Under the pieces are notes generated by a model that saw only the letters and a list, made by a program, of their open reading frames with translations, did no database searches and had not been told where the DNA came from. From positions 32,434 through 96,433 of the forward strand of contig PYIY01000211.1 of assembly GCA_003635195.1 (NCBI GenBank): DNA of 64,000 bases, written 5' to 3'. Shown here piece after piece: positions 16,751 to 23,893 of this stretch (position 1 is the stretch's first letter; each line of letters starts with the position of its first letter). Source of the DNA: Candidatus Poribacteria bacterium. Its GTDB lineage: Bacteria > Poribacteria > WGA-4E > WGA-3G. A program made the translations under genes and the position numbers.

Positions 16751-17530
16751 ATGTTACGTGATTTACTTTCTAGGCGGTTGATACAAGGTGGTCTCGTTTT
16801 CTTTATGTTGGTTGTTGGGGGCAGCCTACTCTATAGTTGGCACATCCAACGCACGACTGAAACCGAGTTGGGAAAGAAACCGCTTGCGGTGGTATCGCGC
16901 GAAAACAAGCCGTCGACAAACACCGCACCTGTTGATTTTCAAACCGAAGGCGTTACGAACACGTCTGATGAAAACACGGACACACAGATGCCCGATACAA
17001 CAGATGCATTACCCAACGAGACCGAGAACCTTGACCTCGCGGATGCGTTCTTACCGGACGATTTTGTTTCAGAGGAAGAAGCACCCGCTGAAGATGTCCC
17101 CGTTTCGCCCTATGGATTCGGTCCCTATCCTGAAGTGCCAGCGGACTATCCATTTACGCCTTTCTGGTTCAGATACAAGGAAGACCCCGAAAGATATGAT
17201 GCAAAATATGACACGGAGATGTTAAAAAGCAAAGAACTTCTGAGTCGTGTCATGGTAAAGGCATGGACAGAAGGTCTCCGTGATTTTACCGGCGGAAGTG
17301 GAAGTTTAACAACCGGAAAATACTATCTTCATTTTCCGAATGCCATCTATGTTGAATATGGTGAGCCCTACGAAAATGAGGATGGCACCTTCACAACGCC
17401 TATTTCAAGTTATACGGGTGGCAACGTCCATCTCACACACGAACAGATGCAAAAAGGAGAGGTCCCTTCTGGCGTTCGTGTGATAGAAGGGGATGGTTAT
17501 GACCCGTATGAGTACTTAGACTTACCATAA
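16751..17530 (+). CDS. Membrane-anchored protein of unknown function, acidic linker
   Basis: I do not recognise this 259-aa protein. One membrane segment near the N-terminus (LIQGGLVFFMLVVGGSLLYS, about residues 11-30) is followed by an acidic, Thr/Pro/Glu-rich linker of some 90 residues. A compact C-terminal domain with many aromatic residues comes next (SPYGFGPYPEVPADYPFTPF, YYLHFPNAIYVEYGEPYENE). With the N-terminus inside, the domain would face outward, and the low-complexity linker would hold it away from the membrane. ATG 16751 is preceded by AGAGAGGAG. A second orphan envelope gene starts 23 nt after its stop, so the two look like a unit. Confidence 0.7.
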   Translation: MLRDLLSRRLIQGGLVFFMLVVGGSLLYSWHIQRTTETELGKKPLAVVSRENKPSTNTAPVDFQTEGVTNTSDENTDTQMPDTTDALPNETENLDLADAFLPDDFVSEEEAPAEDVPVSPYGFGPYPEVPADYPFTPFWFRYKEDPERYDAKYDTEMLKSKELLSRVMVKAWTEGLRDFTGGSGSLTTGKYYLHFPNAIYVEYGEPYENEDGTFTTPISSYTGGNVHLTHEQMQKGEVPSGVRVIEGDGYDPYEYLDLP

Positions 17531-17553
17531 ACTCAAAAAAGGAGTTTTTTTAG

Positions 17554-18036
17554 ATGTTAAACGTAATTGACACACCGAAACGTATTTTAATATCGTTATT
17601 TTTTATTATAGCGGTAGCCGCTACTGCCTTTACCATTTCTTATGTGAACGCTAACCAAGGCGGCGGATATGCAGAAGACATTAATCCCGATGGAACTGGA
17701 TGGGTCGTACGGTGGCTTTACAACGAGGAAGGTACTGCCTCCGCAACAACCGCCGTTTCTAAATCGACTGTCTTTGGTGGCACACGTGTCAGTTCAACCG
17801 CAGGCGTTTCCGCCTCTGGCACTGATTCCACTGGTGTACAGAATGAAGGGGCTTATTTTATGACAATACCCTTCGAGCCGTCAGATAATGGATCTTATGA
17901 GGGAAGCTTAGGCAAGGGTGTTTCTGGAGCGGCGACAGCCTGGTTCCAGAGCCCCAATGAAGTTACCGGTTCGTCTTTTGCTAAAGTTTCCCCAGACCGT
18001 GATAGCGACGCAGCTCCAGGAACTTTAAGGTGGTGA
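17554..18036 (+). CDS. Secreted Ser/Thr/Gly-rich protein of unknown function
   Basis: This is a 160-aa protein with a clear N-terminal hydrophobic signal (ILISLFFIIAVAATAFTISY, about residues 11-30). The mature part is rich in Gly, Ser, Thr and Ala (TAVSKSTVFGGTRVSSTAGV) and poor in Cys. I recognise no family. ATG 17554 follows AAAAGGAG at the proper distance, 23 nt behind the anchored protein upstream, so the two are probably co-transcribed. The low-complexity composition is compatible with a small surface or matrix protein, but that is only an inference. The stop codon runs straight into heptamer element D. Confidence 0.65.
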   Translation: MLNVIDTPKRILISLFFIIAVAATAFTISYVNANQGGGYAEDINPDGTGWVVRWLYNEEGTASATTAVSKSTVFGGTRVSSTAGVSASGTDSTGVQNEGAYFMTIPFEPSDNGSYEGSLGKGVSGAATAWFQSPNEVTGSSFAKVSPDRDSDAAPGTLRW

Positions 18037-18116
18037 ATGGTTAATAGTTTTTAGTTAATGGTGGTTGGTGGATAGTAACTCATCACCAATCACCAACTAC
18101 CAACAACTAACCACCC
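18037..18116. repeat. Heptamer-repeat stem element D
   Basis: The left arm (GGTTAATAG, TTTTTAGTTAATGG, TGGTTGGTGG) faces a right arm (CACCAATCACCAACTACCAA, then CAACTAACCACCC). The unit here is GGTTNGTG, different from the GTTATCA of elements B and C, yet both arms carry the matching variant, so pairing is kept. Confidence 0.6.
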
Positions 18117-18121
18117 ATAAA

Positions 18122-18424
18122 AGACCCACCCACACTCCCTGCAGTGCGCGTCGATATTCAGGTGCGCCGGCGTTTGCTCGTTTCCGAGAACCCGCCCAGC
18201 ATCTTGTCCGTCTCTTTTCGGTTCTCCGGGTGGTTTTTGATACAAACGAAATGCGGTCTGAATCGTCAAAACGAGACGTAAAAAGCAGCGATCGTCAAGT
18301 GATGCCACTGCGTGGTGAAAACTAACAGTTTATTCGGGGTTCGGCGTTGTGTCCGTTCCCCGTTTTTTTCTCTGACCGGTCAGGTTTCCATAAGAAAGAG
18401 ACCCACCCACAATCCCTGCAGTGC
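18122..18424. repeat. Pair of 26-bp direct repeats 277 bp apart
   Basis: AGACCCACCCACA, one variable base, then TCCCTGCAGTGC occurs at 18122-18147 (variable base C) and at 18399-18424 (variable base A). The two copies fall in different frames on the opposite strand, so this is a DNA- or RNA-level repeat rather than a coding one. I see no gene between 18037 and 19061. Confidence 0.75.
18335..18369 (+). terminator. Rho-independent terminator candidate
   Basis: CGGGG (18335-18339) pairs with CCCCG (18358-18362), with a further CGG/CCG pairing inside, and is followed by seven T residues. It could end the transcript of the orphan envelope pair 300 nt upstream or an RNA from this gap. Confidence 0.5.
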
Positions 18425-18559
18425 ATAACAACTGTCGGTGTGTGCCTTTGATAGTTACGTTTTCTGTGGCATCCCGCATTTTAGTTATGTATCCAATAGC
18501 ATACACCCCGCATTCGATGTGCGGTGGACCACATCCCGCCAAGGTGACAACAGTCTGGA

Positions 18560-18814
18560 AAACAACCAGCCGATAACCTTAGACCAATGAACAGAAATTT
18601 CACAGTTACGCATTTTAAGTGCCAAAAATAGAACGCTCGTAACCCTATACCACTACTAAGCTTGTAAGCGAAACAACCAGAACCTTAAAATCAAAATTTC
18701 ACAGTTACGAAAAAATTGACAAGATTCACAATACCGTGAAAACCCTTGCCACACCTTACTTCGTAGCGGTCCCCGAAATACTTTTTCAGATCCTTACTGT
18801 GAAATACTGTGAAA
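18560..18814. repeat. Repeated TTTCACAGTTA boxes upstream of sppA
   Basis: A composite phrase (AACAACCAG, then AACCTTA, then AAATTTCACAGTTACG) occurs twice, at about 18560-18610 and 18672-18709. The inverse box TACTGTGAAA is repeated in tandem at 18795-18804 and 18805-18814. Two forward and two reverse boxes 180-500 nt before the sppA promoter resemble operator arrays, but may be another repeat family. Confidence 0.5.
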
Positions 18815-18892
18815 TTTTATAACTTCCATTTAGTTCTCCAGTTCGGAAACCTATTTTAATGTAAATCCTTGCTACCGATACGCAGGGAATTC

Positions 18893-18953
18893 TTGTAGCA
18901 TAGGCTGTTAGCCTGTGCATCAAATTAGCGCAACCTAACAGGATACGCTACAA
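18893..18953. repeat. Nested-palindrome element (TTGTAGC ... GCTACAA)
   Basis: Terminal 7-bp arms TTGTAGC/GCTACAA enclose CTGTTAG/CTAACAG arms and an AGGCT-GTT-AGCCT hairpin. Related, more degenerate copies lie near 15736, 16623, 41209 and 51960. It ends about 40 nt before the sppA promoter. Confidence 0.65.
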
Positions 18954-18993
18954 AAGAGAAAACTAAACGAACCTGCCCTAAAAAATTTGCTAC

Positions 18994-19022
18994 TTGACAC
19001 AATCTCCTCCTTGTGATAAAAT
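18994..19022 (+). promoter_or_regulatory. Sigma-70-type promoter of sppA
   Basis: A perfect TTGACA (18994-18999) and TAAAAT (19017-19022) are 17 nt apart. The start codon follows 39 nt after the -10 box, with AGAAAGAAGGA as ribosome binding site. Confidence 0.75.
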
Positions 19023-19061
19023 AGCAGTGTTAAATCAGATACCAGAAAGAAGGATAAACCC

Positions 19062-20897
19062 ATGAAATTACTACAAACATGCACGTTCCTGCTGGCGTTG
19101 CTTGTCCTTGTTTCGCCTGTGTTTGCCGAAGGACACGCAGCCGAAGAAACACCTGCTCCCATCAAAAAATATGCTGAGTTTACACTCAGCGGTACCTATG
19201 CCGACACCAAAGTCATCAGCACTTTTGGCACCTCCTCAACAAAAACGATCCGCGGACTTTTTAAGAAATTAGATGCCCTTAAAACAGACGAGGAGCTCGC
19301 TGGTATTATCTTCAAAATAGAAGGTGTCGGCTTAGGGTGGGCAACACTCCAAGAAATCCGAAACAAACTAAACGAATTCCACGAGACAGGAAAAGAGACG
19401 ATCGGCTATCTGGAAAGTGGTGGTAATGCCGAATATCTTCTCGCTGCTACGATGGATCGCATCGTCCTAATGCCTACCGGAAGCCTCAACCTAACAGGCT
19501 TACGCGCCGAAGTCCTTTTCTACAAAGGACTGTTGGACAAACTGGATATAGAAGCAGACCTGTTGGCGATGGGGAAATATAAATCTGGTGTTGAACCCTA
19601 TATGCGCGACGGTATGTCGGATGAGTTCCGTGAGTCTATGACGGCACTGCTTGATGATCTGTACGCCCAATTCCTGAACCATATCGCTGAGAGTCGAGAC
19701 GGTATCACCGAGGCAAGTGTTTCAGATCTGATCAACAGCGGTCCATTCACAGCAGAAGAGGCAAAGCAGAAAAAATTAGTTGACGCTTTGCAATACTACG
19801 ACGAATTGGTAGCGGCACTGAAAGCAGCATCGCCGGATGAAGATGTTCAAGTTGTCGAACCCGGATCTGAGCGCAAACGAAAAGTGCCAGATATGAACAG
19901 TTTCGCCGGACTTATGCAGTTGTTCAGTATCTTGAACCCACCGCAGCGTGCGCGTGCTGCTGGAGAGAATCAGATTGCACTGATCTATGCCAGCGGCCCC
20001 ATTTTACCCGATATTGATTCACCTTTCATCTCAATGTCGGCGATTACACCGAAGGCATTAAAGAAGGCACTTGAAAAAGTACGCACAGATGATGCCGTCC
20101 GAGCAGTTGTGCTACGTATTGACAGTCCCGGCGGTTCCGCGCTGGCTTCTGACTTAATTTGGCGAGAGGTGATGCTCACGCAACGCGAGAAACCTGTCGT
20201 TGTTTCTATGGGAAACGTCGCTGCGTCCGGTGGTTACTATATTGGGATGGCAGCGGGGACAATCGTCGCACATCCGAGTACACTGACGGGTTCAATCGGC
20301 GTATTCGGCGGTAAACTGAATTTGAAAGGACTTTACAACAAAGCCGGCTTGACGAAGGAGATTATCGCACACGGTCAGAACGCTACCTTGTATTCGGATT
20401 ACGGCGGTTTCACACCCACGGAGCGGGAACGTGTCGAAAAGATGATGAAAACCGTCTATGAAGATTTTGTTAGCAAAGCGGCAACCGGAAGAAATAAATC
20501 TTTTGACGAAATCGACAAAATCGCACAAGGACGGGTCTGGACGGGTAAACAGGCGAAAGAGGTTGGGCTTGTTGATGAACTCGGAGGGCTTGATACTGCA
20601 CTGTCCATAGCGAAGAAACAGGCAGGGTTTGCCGAAGAGGACAAAGTTCACCTTATCGTCCTACCGAAGCAGCGTCCGTTTTTTGAACAAATCTTAGAGC
20701 AGATGATCGAAGATACGGAGGGCTCAATCCGTAGGGGCTGGGTTACCCAGCCCCTACTACAATTCACCTCCAATCATCCTGTGTTATCTATGTTAGGCAC
20801 ACCGTCGCAGCATATCATCACATGGCTGAGTCTGTTTGGCTTTGAAGATGGCACACAAATCGTAACAATCTTACCTTACGACATTTCAATTCGGTGA
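19062..20897 (+). CDS. sppA: SppA-type signal peptide peptidase (long form)
   Basis: This 611-aa protein has the tandem-domain architecture of the long (67K) SppA. It starts with a signal sequence (LLALLVLVSPVFA). The N-terminal half carries the catalytic Lys candidate in GKYKSGVEPY (Lys174). The C-terminal half carries LRIDSPGGSALASDLIWRE and the nucleophile in GNVAASGGYYIG (Ser389). SppA clears leftover signal peptides from the cytoplasmic membrane. One oddity stands out: a 27-bp near-perfect palindrome at 20731-20757 is translated in frame as part of RRGWVTQPLLQ (about residues 556-566) in the poorly conserved tail. It belongs to a repeat family with another copy at 41611. The stop codon is 3 nt from the PhyH gene, so the two are coupled. 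Confidence 0.92.
   Translation: MKLLQTCTFLLALLVLVSPVFAEGHAAEETPAPIKKYAEFTLSGTYADTKVISTFGTSSTKTIRGLFKKLDALKTDEELAGIIFKIEGVGLGWATLQEIRNKLNEFHETGKETIGYLESGGNAEYLLAATMDRIVLMPTGSLNLTGLRAEVLFYKGLLDKLDIEADLLAMGKYKSGVEPYMRDGMSDEFRESMTALLDDLYAQFLNHIAESRDGITEASVSDLINSGPFTAEEAKQKKLVDALQYYDELVAALKAASPDEDVQVVEPGSERKRKVPDMNSFAGLMQLFSILNPPQRARAAGENQIALIYASGPILPDIDSPFISMSAITPKALKKALEKVRTDDAVRAVVLRIDSPGGSALASDLIWREVMLTQREKPVVVSMGNVAASGGYYIGMAAGTIVAHPSTLTGSIGVFGGKLNLKGLYNKAGLTKEIIAHGQNATLYSDYGGFTPTERERVEKMMKTVYEDFVSKAATGRNKSFDEIDKIAQGRVWTGKQAKEVGLVDELGGLDTALSIAKKQAGFAEEDKVHLIVLPKQRPFFEQILEQMIEDTEGSIRRGWVTQPLLQFTSNHPVLSMLGTPSQHIITWLSLFGFEDGTQIVTILPYDISIR
20731..20757. repeat. 27-bp palindromic repeat inserted in the sppA coding region
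   Basis: GTAGGGGCTGGGT, one central T, then ACCCAGCCCCTAC: 13-bp perfect arms. The copy at 41611-41637 has the same plan with compensating changes in both arms (GTAAGGGTTGGGT / ACCCAACCCTTAC). The reading frame passes through without a stop. Confidence 0.85.
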
Positions 20898-20900
20898 TTT

Positions 20901-21716
20901 ATGGACGCCAAAAATGATTTTCACATTGACGTAACTGACGAACAGGTCGCCTTTTTTCAAGAGAACGGATACCTGAGCATCCCGCGCATTACAACGGACG
21001 AAGAGATCGAATGGCTTAAGGGCATTTACGATGAACTCTTCACGGAACGAACCGGAGAAGCGCAAGGACGCTACTTTGATCTCGCCGGTCCGCGTGCACA
21101 CGACGGACGGGAAACCTTGCCGCAAGTATTGGGGCCAGAGGCACAATTCCCTGAACTCCGAGAGACGATCTATTTCCGAAATGCGCAACGGCTCGCTGCA
21201 AAGTTGCTCAGTGTCACAACCGAAAAGGTTAGCGGTGGTGGACACATGATTTTAAAACCCGCACACTACGGCAATGAGACCCCGTGGCACCAAGACGAAG
21301 CGTACTGGAATCCTGAAGTCTTACCGCATAGTCTAAGCGTCTGGCTACCCCTTGATAAAGCGACGCTTGAGAGCGGATGTCTCCAATTCATTCCAAAATC
21401 GCACAAAGGCGAGGTGCGTTGGCATCGGCATATTGACAATGATCCGCTCGTACACGGGTTGGTAACAGATGATGTTGACGTATCACAGGCAGTCGCTTGT
21501 CCGATCCCCGCAGGCGGTGCAACGTTCCACCACTGTCGGACTTTACACTATTCCGCGCCGAATAGCACTGCAGAAGCACGTAGAGCATATATCCTCGTCT
21601 TCAGTGGTCCACCGAAAAAACTCGATAAACCAGCACACCGCCCATGGCAGAAGGAAGAACAAGAAGCACTCGCAAAACTGGAATCGTTAGCCGCACCGAA
21701 CCGCAAGGATTTCTAA
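20901..21716 (+). CDS. Phytanoyl-CoA dioxygenase (PhyH) family oxygenase
   Basis: This 271-aa Fe(II)/2-oxoglutarate-dependent oxygenase of the PhyH family retains the metal triad: His130 and Asp132 in TPWHQDEAYW, and His216 in HHCRTLHYSAPN. The 2-oxoglutarate-binding Arg is nearby (EARRAY, Arg227/228). The N-terminus (TDEQVAFFQENGYLSIPRI) is the usual family opening. Poribacteria carry large PhyH expansions of unknown substrate, so I do not name a reaction. ATG 20901 lies 3 nt after the sppA stop. The last residues (APNRKDF) are encoded by CGAACCGCAAGGA, a 13-nt match in another frame to the leader module found 155 nt downstream, so the natural C-terminus may have been altered by that repeat. 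Confidence 0.88.
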   Translation: MDAKNDFHIDVTDEQVAFFQENGYLSIPRITTDEEIEWLKGIYDELFTERTGEAQGRYFDLAGPRAHDGRETLPQVLGPEAQFPELRETIYFRNAQRLAAKLLSVTTEKVSGGGHMILKPAHYGNETPWHQDEAYWNPEVLPHSLSVWLPLDKATLESGCLQFIPKSHKGEVRWHRHIDNDPLVHGLVTDDVDVSQAVACPIPAGGATFHHCRTLHYSAPNSTAEARRAYILVFSGPPKKLDKPAHRPWQKEEQEALAKLESLAAPNRKDF

Positions 21717-21785
21717 ATATTAGGGGTCTGCTCCGATTCGTCCTGATTCGCAGTGAGAACCAAATTGGGCCTCTGGCGAGGACCT

Positions 21786-21876
21786 GTAGTCCGTAATGAA
21801 ATGGAGGACGGATCGACGGAAAAGTCCATCTGAAACTTCAGAACCCCCTAAACGAACCGCAAGGAAAATTAAAAAA
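21786..21876 (+). promoter_or_regulatory. Recurrent 5' module L1 (hairpin + CGAACCGCAAGG)
   Basis: A 9-bp-type stem (GTCCGTAAT-GAA-ATGGAGGAC, 21789-21809) is followed after 43 nt by CGAACCGCAAGGAAAATTAAA (21853-21873), then a run of seven A and the ATG. The EPQGKLK reading of the core ends in a TGA that overlaps the ATG (ATGA), so here it is out of frame with the gene. A one-base slip on the A7 run would join it. L2 (23804) and L3 (42974) are the other copies. Confidence 0.7.
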
Positions 21877-22896
21877 ATGAAAATCATTTGTACGGGCATC
21901 AGCTGTTCGGGTCGCAAAGAGTTAATGGCAAATTTTAAAATACTCTGCATGAAACAGAAACTGAACATCGGTTTCTTTAACATCGGCGATGTGATGCATC
22001 GCGCTGCAGCGGAATCCCGTGTCCATTTTACTGAGAAGGTACTCGATTCGGATCCAGCGGTTTTATCGTTAGCGCGGCGCACCGCTTTCTATGAAATCGC
22101 TCGCCGTGCGGAATCCTATGAACACGCCATCATCGGACTACACGCCTGTTTTCGGTGGCGTGGCAGTCTGATTGAAGGCTTCTCTTTCAAAGACATTGAA
22201 ATCCTTCTTCCGGATCTTTTGATTAACGTTGTCGATAATATCACCGATATATCGGGACGGATGAAAGAGAGTGCACAATGGTCAGGTATGGATAATGCAA
22301 CACTCAATGTCTGGTTAGATGAAGAGGAATTCCTGACCCGACAAATCGCACATTTCACAGAAAAGCCACACTATACCGTCGCACGACAGCACGACCTCGA
22401 GAATTTTTATGAACTGCTCTTCTCGCCGAAACCGAAATTTTACCTCAGCTATCCGATTACACTTATCAGAGATACCCCGAAGGAAATTGAGAAAATCCGC
22501 GAGATCGGCGAAAAACTGAGCCATTCATTTATTGTCTTTGATCCGCTCACAATTAAAGATATGGCACTGGTGACCGCTGGTGGAGATGGAAGTGTCCCTG
22601 CGACTATGGGCGAGATGGACGACGGCGTGATTGAACAGATAAAAACGCGAACAATTTCGCGGGATTACCAGTTTGTCCATCAGAGCGATTTTGTGGTCGT
22701 CATTTATCCGACAGACAAATTGTCGCCCGGCGTTCTCAGTGAAATGAACTACGCAACCCGTCATAACAAGCCGGTCTATGCAGTTTACACAGGGACGCGG
22801 AGCATTTTCTTCGAGAACTTATGTGACCGGATATTTGACACTTTTGAAGAATTAGCAGATTTTCTGCACGAAACATATAAAACGGATGAGGAATAA
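21877..22896 (+). CDS. P-loop kinase-like / nucleoside deoxyribosyltransferase-like fusion
   Basis: This 339-aa protein has two parts. The first 180 residues begin MKIICTGISCSGRKEL, an adenylate-kinase-like P-loop (GxxxSGRKE in place of the usual GKT/S). FFNIGDVMHRAA and a helical region follow. Residues about 187-305 resemble nucleoside 2-deoxyribosyltransferases: FYLSYPITL, then SDFVVVIYPTDKLSPGVLSE (Glu289 as the likely nucleophile-type residue), then MNYATRHNKPVYAVY. I infer a nucleotide-related role, for example detection or salvage of a modified nucleotide, but the substrate is unknown. ATG 21877 is chosen because it opens the P-loop strand and follows AAGGAAAATT. The frame is open upstream to 21796 through module L1. 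A RimK-like ligase gene follows 18 nt later. Confidence 0.72.
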   Translation: MKIICTGISCSGRKELMANFKILCMKQKLNIGFFNIGDVMHRAAAESRVHFTEKVLDSDPAVLSLARRTAFYEIARRAESYEHAIIGLHACFRWRGSLIEGFSFKDIEILLPDLLINVVDNITDISGRMKESAQWSGMDNATLNVWLDEEEFLTRQIAHFTEKPHYTVARQHDLENFYELLFSPKPKFYLSYPITLIRDTPKEIEKIREIGEKLSHSFIVFDPLTIKDMALVTAGGDGSVPATMGEMDDGVIEQIKTRTISRDYQFVHQSDFVVVIYPTDKLSPGVLSEMNYATRHNKPVYAVYTGTRSIFFENLCDRIFDTFEELADFLHETYKTDEE

Positions 22897-22914
22897 GAAT
22901 TTTAATACGTTCCT

Positions 22915-23796
22915 ATGAAAATCGGCATCCTCTCTCGGGGACCTCAAAACCACTCCACGCGCAGCCTTACCGAAGCCGCTCTCAATGCTGGACACACCGT
23001 AGAGATTTTAGACCCCTTCGGTTTCTATCTCCATATCGGTGGCCCCAAGAACCGCATCACATATCATGGGAAACCAATAGAGGGCCTAGATGTCGTCATA
23101 CCGCGGCTCAGCCGCACAACAGCACAGTACGGCGAAGAAGTCGTAGCACACTTTGAATGGATCGGTACCCCTGTTATCAATCGCGCAAAACCAATCGCTG
23201 CAGCACGCCACAAATTCCACTCCTTACGTATCCTTGCGCAGCACGGCTTGCCCATCCCACCGAGTCTCACCGTCGGTTCTTCCGAATTTTTAGAGAACGC
23301 CGTAGCCGAAATGGGAGATTATCCGTTTATTTTAAAACCGTTTTACGGTACACACGGCAGAGGTGTTATGTTGTTAGATACACTGACATCGCTCACTTCA
23401 ACAGTGGATGCCCTCTGTGATCTCCATCACGATTATGTGATTCAGGCTTTTATAACGGAAGCAAAGGGGGTTGACATCCGTGTTCTCGTCGTAGGCGGTG
23501 AGGCGATCGCTGCGATGAAAAGAAGTGCACCGCCTGGCGAATTCCGAGCAAATATTCACAAAGGTGGCGTTGGAGAGATGGTCGCCCTACCAGAAGCATA
23601 TATCAATACCGCTATCAAAGCAGCAATGGCACTGGAACTGGAAATAGCCGGGGTCGATCTACTCCAAACAAACGAGGGACCTGTCGTCTTAGAAGTTAAT
23701 CCATCGCCGGGGTTTGAGGAACTGGAGGCGGTCACAGGTATCAATATCGCAGCTGCGATCATCGAATTCGCAGCGAAATTTGCACAAGAGCATTAG
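22915..23796 (+). CDS. RimK-family ATP-grasp ligase
   Basis: This 293-aa ATP-grasp protein has the layout of RimK, the enzyme that adds glutamate to ribosomal protein S6, and of related ligases such as LysX and F420 glutamate ligases. The N-terminus MKIGILSRGPQNHSTRSLTEAA is typical. ATP binding is seen in FILKPFYGTHGRGVMLL, and the Mg-binding end is VVLEVNPSPGFEELEAVTGINIA. No LysW-type carrier protein is nearby, so S6 or another peptide is the more likely acceptor, but the substrate cannot be told from sequence. It is 18 nt behind the P-loop fusion gene and is followed by module L2 and a glycosyltransferase. Confidence 0.85.
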   Translation: MKIGILSRGPQNHSTRSLTEAALNAGHTVEILDPFGFYLHIGGPKNRITYHGKPIEGLDVVIPRLSRTTAQYGEEVVAHFEWIGTPVINRAKPIAAARHKFHSLRILAQHGLPIPPSLTVGSSEFLENAVAEMGDYPFILKPFYGTHGRGVMLLDTLTSLTSTVDALCDLHHDYVIQAFITEAKGVDIRVLVVGGEAIAAMKRSAPPGEFRANIHKGGVGEMVALPEAYINTAIKAAMALELEIAGVDLLQTNEGPVVLEVNPSPGFEELEAVTGINIAAAIIEFAAKFAQEH

Positions 23797-23803
23797 AAAG
23801 TGT

Positions 23804-23893
23804 GTAGCCTGAAACGAAGTGGAAGGCGGATTTACGGAAATGGATATCAAACCTCCAACTCACCTGATCGAACCGCAAGGAAAGTTAAAGATA
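23804..23893 (+). promoter_or_regulatory. Recurrent 5' module L2 (hairpin + CGAACCGCAAGG)
   Basis: The stem GCCTGAAAC-GAA-GTGGAAGGC (23807-23827) includes G-A and A-G mismatches. It is followed after 41 nt by CGAACCGCAAGGAAAGTTAAA (23869-23889). The 3' arm of the stem holds the Shine-Dalgarno-like GGAAGGCGGA. The module is in frame with the GT4 gene and contributes EPQGKLKI to its N-terminus. Confidence 0.7.

Noticed and set aside
18090..18542. Two minus-strand ORFs sharing the 26-bp repeat
   Set aside because: The repeat is read in different frames in the two ORFs, so it is not a conserved peptide, and neither has a start signal.
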